Below, in pieces: positions 34,099-42,699 of a DNA stretch of 64,000 bases. This stretch comes from Candidatus Dormiibacterota bacterium. Its GTDB lineage: Bacteria; Chloroflexota; Dormibacteria; Aeolococcales; Aeolococcaceae. The notes beneath the pieces are model-generated. The model was not told the origin of the DNA. It saw nothing but the letters and a program-made list of their open reading frames with translations, and ran no database searches. Each line of letters starts with the position of its first letter. The first letter of the stretch is position 1. The position numbers were made by a program, and so were the translations under genes. The stretch lies in assembly GCA_003162415.1 (NCBI GenBank), contig PMOL01000019.1, positions 62,001-126,000 of the forward strand, in the 5' to 3' direction.

Positions 34099-35790
34099 AT
34101 GACCGAGCGTGTGCTCGCTGGCGTTCCGGCGTCACCGGGGACCGCGTTTGGAGGGGTGCGGCGCCTGGACGCTGCCGGTGAGATCGACGGAACCGTCCTC
34201 GAGGATGTCCTTCGCCCGGCTGCCGCCGCACGCGCTCTCGAAGCCCTGACGCAATCCGCCCGGGAACTCGATGAGCTGGCCGGGAAGCTCCGATCCGAGG
34301 GGCGGACCGAGGAAGCCGACATCCTCGACGCCGGGACCATGATGGCGGAGGATCCGGTGCTGCTCGAGTCCGTCGAGAACGCGGTCCTCTCGCGAGGCCT
34401 CACAGCGGCGAGCGCGATTCTCGTCGAGGTCGAGACCGTTGCACGGCAACTCGACACCCTCGGAGACCCGGAGCTCGCCGCACGCGCGGCGGACGTCAGG
34501 AGCCTTGCGCGACGAGCATCGCGGCTGGCTTCGGGCGACGCCGGCGGCGCACGTCGGAAGACGGCGGGTGACGCGATCCTGGTTGCGCCGGATCTAGGGC
34601 CGGCCGATGTCATCGAGCTCGACAGCGATGTGTCCGGCATTGCGCTCGCGGTGGGGGGCGTGACCGGCCACGCGGCGATCGTGGCTCGCGGGCTCGGGCT
34701 CCCGATGGTGGTCGGCCTCGGCAACGGCGTCCTCTCGCTGATCGAGGGTGAACCGTGCATCGTGGACGCTGACAGGAGCGCGGTCATCGTGTCGCCCGAC
34801 AGTGCGAGGGTCGCTGCGGTTCGGCGCGCAATCGCCGCCGCCCGAGAGGCGCACGGCCGCGCAATGGCCGCTCGCGCCCTGCCGACCGTGACCCGCGATG
34901 GGCGGTTTGTTCGGGTCCTTGCCAATGCGGCAACACCCATCGAAGTCCGCGCGGCGTTGGAGGCGGGCGCCGACGGGATCGGCCTGCTTCGAACCGAGCT
35001 GGCGTTCCTGGAGGCGAAGCACTGGCCGACGGTCGCCGAGCACCGCCGGACCCTCGAACCGGTTCTGACCCCTCTCCGCGGCCGGACCGCGACCGTTCGC
35101 CTGCTCGACTTCGGAGGTGACAAGACGCCTCCCTTTCTTAAAGGAGTCCACGGACGGGGCGTGGAACTTCTCCTGGAGGATGGCGAGGAGGCCCTCTCCG
35201 CGCAACTCGAGGCAATTCTCGAGACCGGCGATGCGACCGAGTTGCGGGTGCTGATTCCGATGGTGACCGAGGCCGGTCAGGTTCGCGCGGTGAGGGCGGC
35301 CATCGACCGGATCGCCGCGCGCAGGGGCAGCCGGGTCCCGCTCCTGGCCGCGATGGTCGAGGTGCCGGCAGCGGCGGTCATGGCCGATCGCCTCGCGCCC
35401 GAGGTCGGCATGTTCAGCATCGGCACCAACGACCTGACCAGCTTTCAGCTCGGCATCGACAGGACTCGCCCGGGCGGGTCGCCGTCGCACCATCCGGCCG
35501 TGCTGCGGCTCATCGCCGCGACCGTTGAGGCCGCGCGAACCGCGGGGATCCCCGTCGAAGTGTGTGGCGAGTCGGCGTCGAGCCCATTGGTCATGCCGCT
35601 CCTCGTCGGGTTGGGAGTCGACGAGCTGAGTGTCGGTGCTGCGGCAGTGGCGCGGGTCCGAGGGTGGGTGCGAGCCCTGGATTTCGCCGAGGCTGCAATC
35701 ATCGCGCGGCGCGCGCTCGACGCCGAGTCCGCAGGTCAGGTGGAGCTGCTGGAACGCCCGCTGCGCGCGCTACTCGACGACGCCGGCTAG
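34099..35790 (+). CDS. ptsI: PTS enzyme I (PEP-protein phosphotransferase)
   Basis: 563 residues from ATG 34099, 3 bp after dhaL. Phosphohistidine site LAVGGVTGHAAIVARGLGLP with His191 (the usual TSH reads TGH), PEP-binding core LLRTELAFL, and the late GMFSIGTNDLTSFQLGIDR and VCGESASSP with the active-site Cys. It takes phosphate from PEP and passes it to HPr. It is transcribed with dhaKL, not with a sugar permease. The 3' end overlaps the convergent HPr gene by 21 bp. Confidence 0.93.
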   Translation: MTERVLAGVPASPGTAFGGVRRLDAAGEIDGTVLEDVLRPAAAARALEALTQSARELDELAGKLRSEGRTEEADILDAGTMMAEDPVLLESVENAVLSRGLTAASAILVEVETVARQLDTLGDPELAARAADVRSLARRASRLASGDAGGARRKTAGDAILVAPDLGPADVIELDSDVSGIALAVGGVTGHAAIVARGLGLPMVVGLGNGVLSLIEGEPCIVDADRSAVIVSPDSARVAAVRRAIAAAREAHGRAMAARALPTVTRDGRFVRVLANAATPIEVRAALEAGADGIGLLRTELAFLEAKHWPTVAEHRRTLEPVLTPLRGRTATVRLLDFGGDKTPPFLKGVHGRGVELLLEDGEEALSAQLEAILETGDATELRVLIPMVTEAGQVRAVRAAIDRIAARRGSRVPLLAAMVEVPAAAVMADRLAPEVGMFSIGTNDLTSFQLGIDRTRPGGSPSHHPAVLRLIAATVEAARTAGIPVEVCGESASSPLVMPLLVGLGVDELSVGAAAVARVRGWVRALDFAEAAIIARRALDAESAGQVELLERPLRALLDDAG

Positions 35791-36039
35791 CGTTTCCGCG
35801 AGCGCGTCGAGCGCGGCGGCGGCATCCTCGCCATCCGCGCGCACCAGCAGCGTCGTGCCCGCGGTCGCACCCAGGCCGAGCACACTGAGAATGCTCTTTG
35901 CGTCGGCCTCGCGCCCATTTGCCGCGACCATGATCTTCGAGCGGAATCGCATCGCCGTGCGCACGAAGAGGGCCGCAGGACGTGCATGAAGGGCGACACC
36001 ATCGGGCAGGGTCATGGTGGCTTCAGAGTTTGCGAGCAT
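35770..36039 (-). CDS. ptsH: HPr phosphocarrier protein
   Basis: 89 residues from ATG 36039 with gaggaa 7 nt upstream; ATG 36015 is an alternative. HPr hallmarks: DGVALHARPAALFV with phospho-His18, and ADAKSILSVLGLGA, with a regulatory-site Ser49. It shuttles phosphate from EI to DhaM. Overlaps the dhaM end by 17 bp and the EI end by 21 bp. Confidence 0.93.
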   Translation of the reverse strand: MLANSEATMTLPDGVALHARPAALFVRTAMRFRSKIMVAANGREADAKSILSVLGLGATAGTTLLVRADGEDAAAALDALAETLAGVVE

Positions 36040-36409
36040 CGCGCGCTTCCTCAGCTGCCTGCGCCACCTCGTCGAGGGGCGCACCCGACGAGGCGATCAC
36101 CGCGGCTGCAACCGCACCCTCGACAAAGGGGGCGTCGACAAGTCGGATGTGGCCGTTGCCATTGCCGTCGAGCACCTCGCGTACGGTGAGGATCGCGCTG
36201 CCCAGATCGCAGATGAGCAATACGCCATCGCCCTGGTCGGCTCGCTCGATCGCGGCGCGAACCAGCTCGTCGGAGGTGCCGAGACCTCCGTCCTGGTCCC
36301 CACCGGCGGGCTCGATGTGAACATCCGGCCCTGCCATCTGACCGGCAAGAAGGGTCAGCCCCGCCGCCAGCTGTGGGCTATGTGACACCAGTACAATCCC
36401 GACGGCCAC
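36023..36409 (-). CDS. dhaM: DhaM: EIIA-type phosphotransfer subunit for dihydroxyacetone kinase
   Basis: About 128 residues from GTG 36409, preceded by gaggga; GTG 36427 is an alternative. EIIA(Man) fold: VGIVLVSHSPQLAAGL with phospho-His10, and LGTSDELVRAAIERAD, LLICDLGSAILTV. Only the EIIA domain is present, unlike E. coli DhaM (EIIA-HPr-EI fusion); here HPr and EI are separate genes next door. Passes phosphate to DhaL-ADP. Divergent from the second iclR. Confidence 0.9.
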   Translation of the reverse strand: MAVGIVLVSHSPQLAAGLTLLAGQMAGPDVHIEPAGGDQDGGLGTSDELVRAAIERADQGDGVLLICDLGSAILTVREVLDGNGNGHIRLVDAPFVEGAVAAAVIASSGAPLDEVAQAAEEARDARKL

Positions 36410-36462
36410 GACTTCCCTCGCTGTCACGTCATCGGTTCAGAATTCCGACTAGTCTACATCCT

Positions 36463-36488
36463 CGACCATAATTCAGCAATGCCGAATA
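36463..36488 (+). promoter_or_regulatory. 26-bp operator candidate over the iclR start codon
   Basis: CGACCAtaaTTCagcAATGcCGAATA matches the dhaK copy at 19 of 26 positions with the same spacing. The ATG of the second iclR gene (36479) is inside it, so a bound regulator would block its own gene, and it lies 54 bp from the divergent dhaM start. Confidence 0.7.
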
Positions 36489-37267
36489 GCCGGCGACCGA
36501 CGACCATCCAGTCCGTCGATCGCGCAGCCGCAATTCTCAAAGCACTCGCCGCCGGTCCGGGGAGATTGGGGGTCAGCGAACTTGCCGACCGGCTCGGCCT
36601 TGCGCGGCCGACCGTGCACGGTCTTCTGCAGACGTTGCTTGCCCAGGGCTTCGTCGAACAGGACCGCGTCTCGGAGAAATACCAGCTGGGCGCCGGATTG
36701 TTGCAGCTCGGGTACTCGTATCTCGACGTCAACGAATTGCGATCGCGCTCGATCACCTACGCCGCGCAGCTCGCCGTGCGCACCAAGTTCGCGGTACGTG
36801 TCGGAGTCATGCATGGCCCGAACGCCGTGATCGTGCACCACGTGTTTCGCCCGGATGCCACCCTGCAGATCCTCGAGGTCGGTTCCCAGCTTCCGTTGCA
36901 TGCGAGCGCGCTGGGGAAGGCCCTGCTCGCGTTCGCACCCGGCGACGTCATCGACACCCTGATGTCGGCGCCACTCGAGCGGCTGACCAAGCGGACGCCC
37001 AACGCCGCGGCGTTGCGGATCCAGCTGAACACCATCCGCCTCCAGGCGATCGCGACCGAGCGTGACGAAGCGGTGCTCGGCGAGTCCAGCGTCGCCGCGC
37101 CGATCTTCGATCGTGCCGGCAATGCCGTCGGGGCCATCGCCGTGGTCGGTGACACCGATCGCGTGTTCTCACGCGGTCCGGCGCGCGGCCTCGCCAGTGC
37201 CGTCGTCGAGGCCGCACGCGGCGTGTCTCGCGAGCTCGGCGCTCCGAGGTGGCCGTTCGCGGGGTAG
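36479..37267 (+). CDS. IclR-family regulator, probable control of dihydroxyacetone kinase genes
   Basis: 262 residues from ATG 36479. HTH: TIQSVDRAAAILKALAAG, LGVSELADRLGLARPTVHGLL; ligand domain with [19 protein letters not shown] and LPLHASALGKALLAF. It is a paralogue of the regulator at 27624: the VHHVFRPD and LQILEVG blocks are nearly the same. Divergent from dhaM, and a shared operator lies at dhaK. The effector may be dihydroxyacetone or its phosphate. Confidence 0.87.
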   Translation: MPNSRRPTTIQSVDRAAAILKALAAGPGRLGVSELADRLGLARPTVHGLLQTLLAQGFVEQDRVSEKYQLGAGLLQLGYSYLDVNELRSRSITYAAQLAVRTKFAVRVGVMHGPNAVIVHHVFRPDATLQILEVGSQLPLHASALGKALLAFAPGDVIDTLMSAPLERLTKRTPNAAALRIQLNTIRLQAIATERDEAVLGESSVAAPIFDRAGNAVGAIAVVGDTDRVFSRGPARGLASAVVEAARGVSRELGAPRWPFAG

Positions 37268-37331
37268 GTGTCGCCAAGGTCACCCGCTATGCTCTGAGGG
37301 TCGATCCCGGCGCGATGGCGGAGGAGGTCTC

Positions 37332-37690
37332 ATGGCAGCGATCAGAGTTGTCGGATCGATTCGAGACTGGATCAACACGCGCGATGTGCGGCGTATGGGC
37401 ATCCGGAGGTCTTTCCCGAATCCCTGGTGCGCCACTACTTCGATCGTGCCGAGTACGGCAAGGATGAGGCCGCGCTCCAGGCGATCGGGTACATGGCGGT
37501 TGCCAAAGACGAGACGCCGGACCATGTGGGGGTGACGCTGCCCGCGTCGTCGAACGGCGTCGTCGGGCACCTCGACCGGAGGATCCAGCGGCGGGTCGCA
37601 TCGATCCATGTTCTCTACCGGCGAAGGCCGGCGCCGCCGTCGCGCGTGAACGATGGCGGCGACGAGTCGACGCCGTCCAGCGCGCAGTGA
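37332..37690 (+). pseudogene. Frameshifted small gene of unknown function
   Basis: A ggagg at 37324-37328 precedes ATG 37332, whose frame gives MAAIRVVGSIRDWINTRDVR and then turns into a composition unlike protein. The next frame gives HPEVFPESLVRHYFDRAEYG and continues protein-like to a TGA at 37688-37690. Adding one G near 37397-37399 (atggg) joins the two into a reading frame of about 120 residues. It is either a real one-base deletion or a sequencing error in a G run. No family is recognised. Confidence 0.5.
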
Positions 37691-37699
37691 GGCCGGGCA

Positions 37700-38395
37700 T
37701 TGATAACCGTTGAGGGGAAGGAGGTCTTCACCGAACTGGCCGAGCTCGTCGAGCCGGCGCACACGGCGCTGCTCCTGATCGACATGCAGCGCGACTTCGT
37801 GGAGTCCGACGGCGTGTTCGGCGAGCTCGGTATCGATCTGTCCATGTATCGGGAATCGTTGCCCCGGCTGGCAGGTCTGCTCGAGGATGCCCGCCGGTCG
37901 GCGGCGCTCGTCGTCCACGTGCAGAACACCGCGCTTTCCAATCGCCTCAGCGACTCGCCGGCACAGATCCGCTTCAATCTGCGCATGCACGCGGGGAACC
38001 GCCGGGACGATGTTCCTTTGCGCTACTCGGTGGAGGGCACCCCCGGTCATGACTTCGTCAAGGAGCTCACACCCCGGGCCGGGGAGCTCGTGGTCCGCAA
38101 GTACCGGTCCAGCGGATTCTGGGGCACTGACCTCGAGCTGCTGCTGCGCAGCAATGGGATCAAGACGGTGGTGATCGGCGGATGCACCACCGAGGGGTGC
38201 GTCGAGTCGACCGCTCGCGACGCGATGTTCAGCGATCTCTATGTCGTCATCGCTGTCGACTGCGTGGGAAGCGACGACAGGGAACAGCACGAGGCTTCGC
38301 TCCTCCTGATGCGACATCGCTTCGACATGGCCACCGCTGATGAGATCGCCTGCGTATGGGCCGCGAGCCTACGACCAGGCGTTGCGGGAGGCTGA
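37700..38395 (+). CDS. Cysteine hydrolase of the isochorismatase family
   Basis: 231 residues from TTG 37700. Catalytic triad visible: Asp in ALLLIDMQRDF, Lys in LVVRKYRSSGFWGT, and the nucleophile Cys in GGCTTEGCVESTARDAM. Such enzymes hydrolyse amide or carbamate bonds (nicotinamide, N-carbamoyl sarcosine, isochorismate ether). It stands 44 bp upstream of methylaspartate ammonia-lyase in the same direction, so its substrate may be an amide linked to that pathway, which is only an inference. Confidence 0.82.
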   Translation: MITVEGKEVFTELAELVEPAHTALLLIDMQRDFVESDGVFGELGIDLSMYRESLPRLAGLLEDARRSAALVVHVQNTALSNRLSDSPAQIRFNLRMHAGNRRDDVPLRYSVEGTPGHDFVKELTPRAGELVVRKYRSSGFWGTDLELLLRSNGIKTVVIGGCTTEGCVESTARDAMFSDLYVVIAVDCVGSDDREQHEASLLLMRHRFDMATADEIACVWAASLRPGVAGG

Positions 38396-38439
38396 ATCCT
38401 CAAACGGTCGTCGCGCCACAACCCAGCTCTGGAGCTCCC

Positions 38440-39693
38440 ATGATCATCGCCGACCTTATCGCTGTCCCAATTCGCTCGGGGTTCTTCTCCGACGATCAGG
38501 CGGCGATCCGCGCGGGAGCGGCACATGACGGCTTCGCCTACCGCGGCCGGCCGCTGACGCCTGGATTCGGAAGCATCCGTCAGCCCGGCGAGGCCGTATC
38601 GGTGATGCTGCTGCTCGACGACGGCCAGATCGCCCACGGTGACTGCGCGGCGGTGCAGTACGCCGGTGTCGGTGGACGCGAACCGCTGTTCCTTGCACGC
38701 CCGGCTGCGGAGGTGATCGAGCGTCACATCGTGCCGCTGCTTCGCGGCAGGGAGATCACGAACTTTCGCGACGCCGCACGCGAGGTCGACGCGCTCATGG
38801 TAGACGGCCAACGTCTCCACCCAGCCATCAGGTATGGCGTCACGCAGGCACTCCTCGACGCGGTTGCTCGCGCGCGCGGCACGACCATGGCCGAGGTCGT
38901 TCGCGACGAGTATGCGACCGGCATCGCGATCGCACCGGTGCCGCTCTTCGTTCAGTCCGGCGATGACCGGTACACCAACGTCGACAAGATGGTGCTCAAA
39001 GAGGCGGACGTTCTCCCGCATGGCCTGATCAACGAGGTCGACACCAAGCTCGGCCGCGACGGCGAGCTGCTGCTGGAATATGTCGTCTGGGTTCGCGACC
39101 GGATCATCACGTTGCGGGCGCGGCCCGACTACTTGCCGCGACTGCACTTCGATGTGTACGGCACTATCGGCCTGGTGTTCGACGGCGATGTCGACAGGGT
39201 GGCCGGCTATCTCACACGTCTCGGCGAAACCGCGAAACCATTCGCCGTCTGCATCGAGCATGTCATCGACGCGGGGAGCCGGGACGCACAGGTTCGCGTG
39301 TTCGCCGGGCTGCGAGCCGCGCTCCGGGCTCGCGGCAGTGACGTGCGTATCGCCGTGGACGAATGGTGCAACACGCTCGAGGATATCGAGGTCTTCGTCG
39401 CAGCCCAGGCGGCCGATGTCATCCACGTCAAAACCCCTGATCTCGGCGGCCTCAACAACACCATCGAGGCGTTGCTCCTGGTCGCGCGTCAAGGCCTCGC
39501 CGCATATTGTGGTGGCAGCAGCAACGAAACCGACCGATCCGCGCAGATATCGGCGCACGTCGCCATGGCCTGTGGAGCAGCGCAGGTGCTCGCCAAACCC
39601 GGAATGGGTGTTGACGAGGGAATGATGATCGTCGGTAACGAGATGGCTCGAGTTGCGGCACTGGTCGCTGCGAGAGGTCGCACACCGGCGTGA
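38440..39693 (+). CDS. mal: Methylaspartate ammonia-lyase, with altered substrate-pocket residues
   Basis: 417 residues from ATG 38440 with ggag upstream. The enolase-superfamily enzyme converts 3-methylaspartate to mesaconate and ammonia. Residues fall at the numbers of the Citrobacter enzyme: Mg ligands Asp238 (HFDVYG), Glu273 (CIEH), Asp307 (VDEW), catalytic Lys331 (HVKTPDLGG) and His194 (LPHGLIN), and Gln73 and Gln172. But residue 329 is His where Gln is usual, and 360-361 are Ser-Ser where Thr-Cys is usual. The next gene overlaps by 4 bp and would activate mesaconate with CoA. Confidence 0.9.
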   Translation: MIIADLIAVPIRSGFFSDDQAAIRAGAAHDGFAYRGRPLTPGFGSIRQPGEAVSVMLLLDDGQIAHGDCAAVQYAGVGGREPLFLARPAAEVIERHIVPLLRGREITNFRDAAREVDALMVDGQRLHPAIRYGVTQALLDAVARARGTTMAEVVRDEYATGIAIAPVPLFVQSGDDRYTNVDKMVLKEADVLPHGLINEVDTKLGRDGELLLEYVVWVRDRIITLRARPDYLPRLHFDVYGTIGLVFDGDVDRVAGYLTRLGETAKPFAVCIEHVIDAGSRDAQVRVFAGLRAALRARGSDVRIAVDEWCNTLEDIEVFVAAQAADVIHVKTPDLGGLNNTIEALLLVARQGLAAYCGGSSNETDRSAQISAHVAMACGAAQVLAKPGMGVDEGMMIVGNEMARVAALVAARGRTPA

Positions 39694-40892
39694 GACCGCT
39701 CGAGGACGTGCGGGTCATCGCAATCGAGCAGTACGCCGCAGGACCCTTCGGCAGCGTGCAGCTCGCCGACCTCGGTGCCGACATCATCAAGATCGAGGAC
39801 CCGGCGAGCGGGGGAGACATCGGCCGGTACGTGCCTCCCATGCAGGAGGGAGAGGACAGCCTGTTCTTCGAGACGTTCAACCGGAACAAGCGAAGCGTCG
39901 GCCTGGACCTCAAGGCACCGGCCGGACGCGCCGTGTTCGAGGACCTCGTGCGCGTCAGCGACGCCGTGTACTCGAACCTCCGGGGCGACGTCCCTCACAA
40001 CCTGCGTATCAGCTACGCCGACCTCGAGCATCTCAACGAGCGAATCGTGTGCTGCACGCTCACCGGGTTCGGCACGACCGGACCGCGAAGGAGCGAGCCC
40101 GGTTACGACTACTTCCTGCAGGGGATCGCCGGCTGGATGGACATCACCGGGGAGCCGTCAGGGCCGCCCACGAAATCGGGTCTCTCGCTGGTCGATTACT
40201 CGGCGGGCCTGGTCGCCGCAGTCGCGATGCTCGCCGGCATCCATGCCGCGCGTCGCGACGGTGTCGGAATGGACTGCGATCTGAGCCTCTTCGACACCGC
40301 CCTGGCGATGCTTACGTATCCGGCGATCTGGCACCTCAATGGTGCGTTCACGCCAACACGTACGCATCACTCGGCGCACCCATCCCTGGTTCCGTTCCAG
40401 GCATTCCAGACGCGCGACGCCTGGATCGTGGTCGGATGCCCGAAGGAGAAATTCTGGTTACGCCTGGTCGATGCGATCGGACTCCCCGAGCTCGCGACTG
40501 ACCCCCGATTCTCGACGTTCGCAGACCGCCGCGATCACGCTGACGCATTGCTCCCGGTCCTCGAGGGCGTGTTCGCGTCGCGCACGGCATCGGAATGGCT
40601 CGCCATCCTTGGCGGGGCCGGGGTGCCGTGCAGCCCTGTCAATACGGTGGCCGAGGCCCTGAGGGATGAGCAGACCGCCGCACGCGGCATGATCGTCGAG
40701 ACTGAGCATCCGCGTTTCGGCAGAATCGGTCAGCTCCGCGGCCCGGTTCGCGTTGGTGCAGCGGAACCGGAGTACCGCCGAGCCCCGTTCCGTGGTGAGC
40801 ACCGAGACGATGTGCTCCGAGACCTTCTCGCCTACGACGACAGCCGCATGGCCGAACTGCGCGCAGGCGGGGCGTTCGGGCAGACGCCCTAG
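39690..40892 (+). CDS. CaiB/BaiF-type CoA-transferase
   Basis: 400 residues from GTG 39690, coupled to the ammonia-lyase stop (GTGA). Class III CoA-transferase: LEDVRVIAIEQYAAGPFGSVQLADLGADIIKIE in parts, NRNKRSVGLDLK, and SLVDYSAGLVAA with the likely catalytic Asp. Translational coupling to mal points to mesaconate as acceptor, as in the methylaspartate cycle and Chloroflexus. No glutamate mutase or mesaconyl-CoA hydratase is in the window, so the rest of the route must be elsewhere or different. Confidence 0.87.
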   Translation: MRPLEDVRVIAIEQYAAGPFGSVQLADLGADIIKIEDPASGGDIGRYVPPMQEGEDSLFFETFNRNKRSVGLDLKAPAGRAVFEDLVRVSDAVYSNLRGDVPHNLRISYADLEHLNERIVCCTLTGFGTTGPRRSEPGYDYFLQGIAGWMDITGEPSGPPTKSGLSLVDYSAGLVAAVAMLAGIHAARRDGVGMDCDLSLFDTALAMLTYPAIWHLNGAFTPTRTHHSAHPSLVPFQAFQTRDAWIVVGCPKEKFWLRLVDAIGLPELATDPRFSTFADRRDHADALLPVLEGVFASRTASEWLAILGGAGVPCSPVNTVAEALRDEQTAARGMIVETEHPRFGRIGQLRGPVRVGAAEPEYRRAPFRGEHRDDVLRDLLAYDDSRMAELRAGGAFGQTP

Positions 40893-40900
40893 GAGAAAAC

Positions 40901-40920
40901 GGGGCTGCTTCGGCTGCCCC
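40901..40920 (+). terminator. UUCG-capped terminator hairpin
   Basis: GGGGCtGC-ttcg-GCtGCCCC folds into a 7-bp stem with a single T-T mismatch, capped by the very stable UUCG loop. It follows the CoA-transferase stop by 8 nt and precedes the ABC transporter start. There is no U-tract, as is usual in high-GC genomes. Confidence 0.7.
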
Positions 40921-40974
40921 GGCCGATCTGCTCTCCGGGCGATTTCTCAATCACGACTAGACTTCCCCGCCGTC

Positions 40975-42699
40975 GTGCTCTCTCGAATTCCGCTCGCCGA
41001 CCCCGGGGATCCGGACCTTCGTTCGCCGCTCCGTTTCCTCTTGTGGATGGCGCGCGCGCAGCGGCGGACCGTCATCGGTGGAGCGTTCTTTGGCGCCCTC
41101 TGGATGGGGACGCAAGGAGTCATCCCGGCGGCACTCGGGCAGGCCGTCAACGCCATCATCCAGCGCAACGGGCCGGCGCTGATTCTCTGGACTGGCGTGG
41201 TCTTCGCCCTGGGGATCCTCCAGGCGGCCGCCGGGGTGCTGCGCCATCGGCGCGCGGTGAGCAACTTTCTCGAGGCCTGCGTGCGCGTGCAGCAGCTCGT
41301 GATCCGTGCCGCGATCCGCCTCGGCGCCGGGCTGCCGCGTCAGATCGGCGCCGGCGAGGTGGCGAGTCTGGGCACAACCGACATGGTGCGCGTCGCCAGG
41401 CTGCTCGACATCAGCGCACGCGGCACCGGGGCTGTGGTGTCGATCGTGATCGTGGCCGTGATCCTGCTCAGCACCTCACCGCAGCTCGGCCTGGTGCTGC
41501 TCGTCGGAGCGCCGATCTCCGCCCTGCTGATCCTCCCGGCGATGGGTCCGCTCGAACGCCGTCAGCGCGCCGAGCGGCAGCAACGCGGTGCGGCATCGGC
41601 GGTCGCAGCGGACACTGTCGCCGGGCTCCGGGTGTTGCGCGGGCTCGGCGGCGAGGCTGATTTCTCGGCTCGCTATGCCCGCGCCTCACAGGAGGTGCGT
41701 CACGCAACCGTGCGCACATCGCTGATCCAGTCGGTGCTGGACGGCCTTCAGGTGCTGCTGCCGGGCGCGATCCTGGTCGCGATCACGTTTCTCGGCGCCC
41801 GGCTTGTGCGCGCCGGTTCCATCCCCCCCGGCGAGCTGGTCGCGGACTACGCATATGCGGCGTTCCTCGCCCTGCCCGTGCAAACACTGATCCAGGCGGC
41901 GAGCATCTGGTCCGCGGCCACGGTCGCCGCGGGGCGCGTGCTCTCGGTCCTGCGCCTCGACGCGGACCTTGACTCGCCGGCCGGCTCGCAAGCCCTGCCT
42001 GTCGCCGGGGACCTTGTTGACGAGGAGTCGGGGCTGACCGCGTTGGATGGGCTCATGACCGCGGTGGTGATCGAGGATCCGGACATCGCCAGCGCGACCG
42101 CAGCGAGGCTTGGGCGCCTCAGCGATCCATCGGGCGCGGCGCGGGTGACCCTGGGGGGCGTTGCGCTCGACCAGGTCCCGGTCGCTGAGGTGCGGCGCCG
42201 GGTCCTGGTCCTCGATCGCGATCCGCACCTGCTCGCCGGCACTCTGCGCGATGCCGTTGACGTCCCGAGTGCACGAGCCGGCGAGACGGATGCCCGGCCG
42301 AGCGTGGAGGAGGCGATCGCTGCGGCGTGCGGCGCTGACATCGTCACCGGGCTTGGCCGTGGCCTCGAGTCGCCGGTCTCGGAACGGGGCCGATCGCTTT
42401 CGGGTGGTCAACGCCAGCGCATCGCGCTCGCGGCCGCGCTCCGCGCGGATCCCGACGTCCTCGTGCTCGATGAACCGACCAGCGCCGTCGACGCTCACAC
42501 GGAAGCGATGATCGGGGAGCGGCTCGGTGCGCTTCGGCGCGGACGCACCACGGTCATCTTCACCACCAGCCCGCTGCTCCTCGCGCGAGCTGATCGCGTC
42601 GCGTTCGTCGATAACGGCACCGTGGTGTTCGGGCCCCATGCCCGGTTGATCGCCACCGACGCTCGATACCGCCGGGTCGTCACGCGGGGAAACGAATGA
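40975..42699 (+). CDS. ABC exporter half A, nucleotide-binding domain without Walker A
   Basis: 574 residues from GTG 40975. Six-span ABC type I exporter domain, then an NBD. The LSGGQRQRIALAAALRADP signature and Walker B VLVLDEPTSAVD are intact, but where a P-loop should be the chain reads VVIEDPDIASATAARLG, and the switch His is gone (VIFTTSPLL). So it cannot bind ATP in its own site in the normal way but can offer its signature to the partner. The stop overlaps the partner start as ATGA, giving 1:1 expression. Confidence 0.88.
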   Translation: MLSRIPLADPGDPDLRSPLRFLLWMARAQRRTVIGGAFFGALWMGTQGVIPAALGQAVNAIIQRNGPALILWTGVVFALGILQAAAGVLRHRRAVSNFLEACVRVQQLVIRAAIRLGAGLPRQIGAGEVASLGTTDMVRVARLLDISARGTGAVVSIVIVAVILLSTSPQLGLVLLVGAPISALLILPAMGPLERRQRAERQQRGAASAVAADTVAGLRVLRGLGGEADFSARYARASQEVRHATVRTSLIQSVLDGLQVLLPGAILVAITFLGARLVRAGSIPPGELVADYAYAAFLALPVQTLIQAASIWSAATVAAGRVLSVLRLDADLDSPAGSQALPVAGDLVDEESGLTALDGLMTAVVIEDPDIASATAARLGRLSDPSGAARVTLGGVALDQVPVAEVRRRVLVLDRDPHLLAGTLRDAVDVPSARAGETDARPSVEEAIAAACGADIVTGLGRGLESPVSERGRSLSGGQRQRIALAAALRADPDVLVLDEPTSAVDAHTEAMIGERLGALRRGRTTVIFTTSPLLLARADRVAFVDNGTVVFGPHARLIATDARYRRVVTRGNE

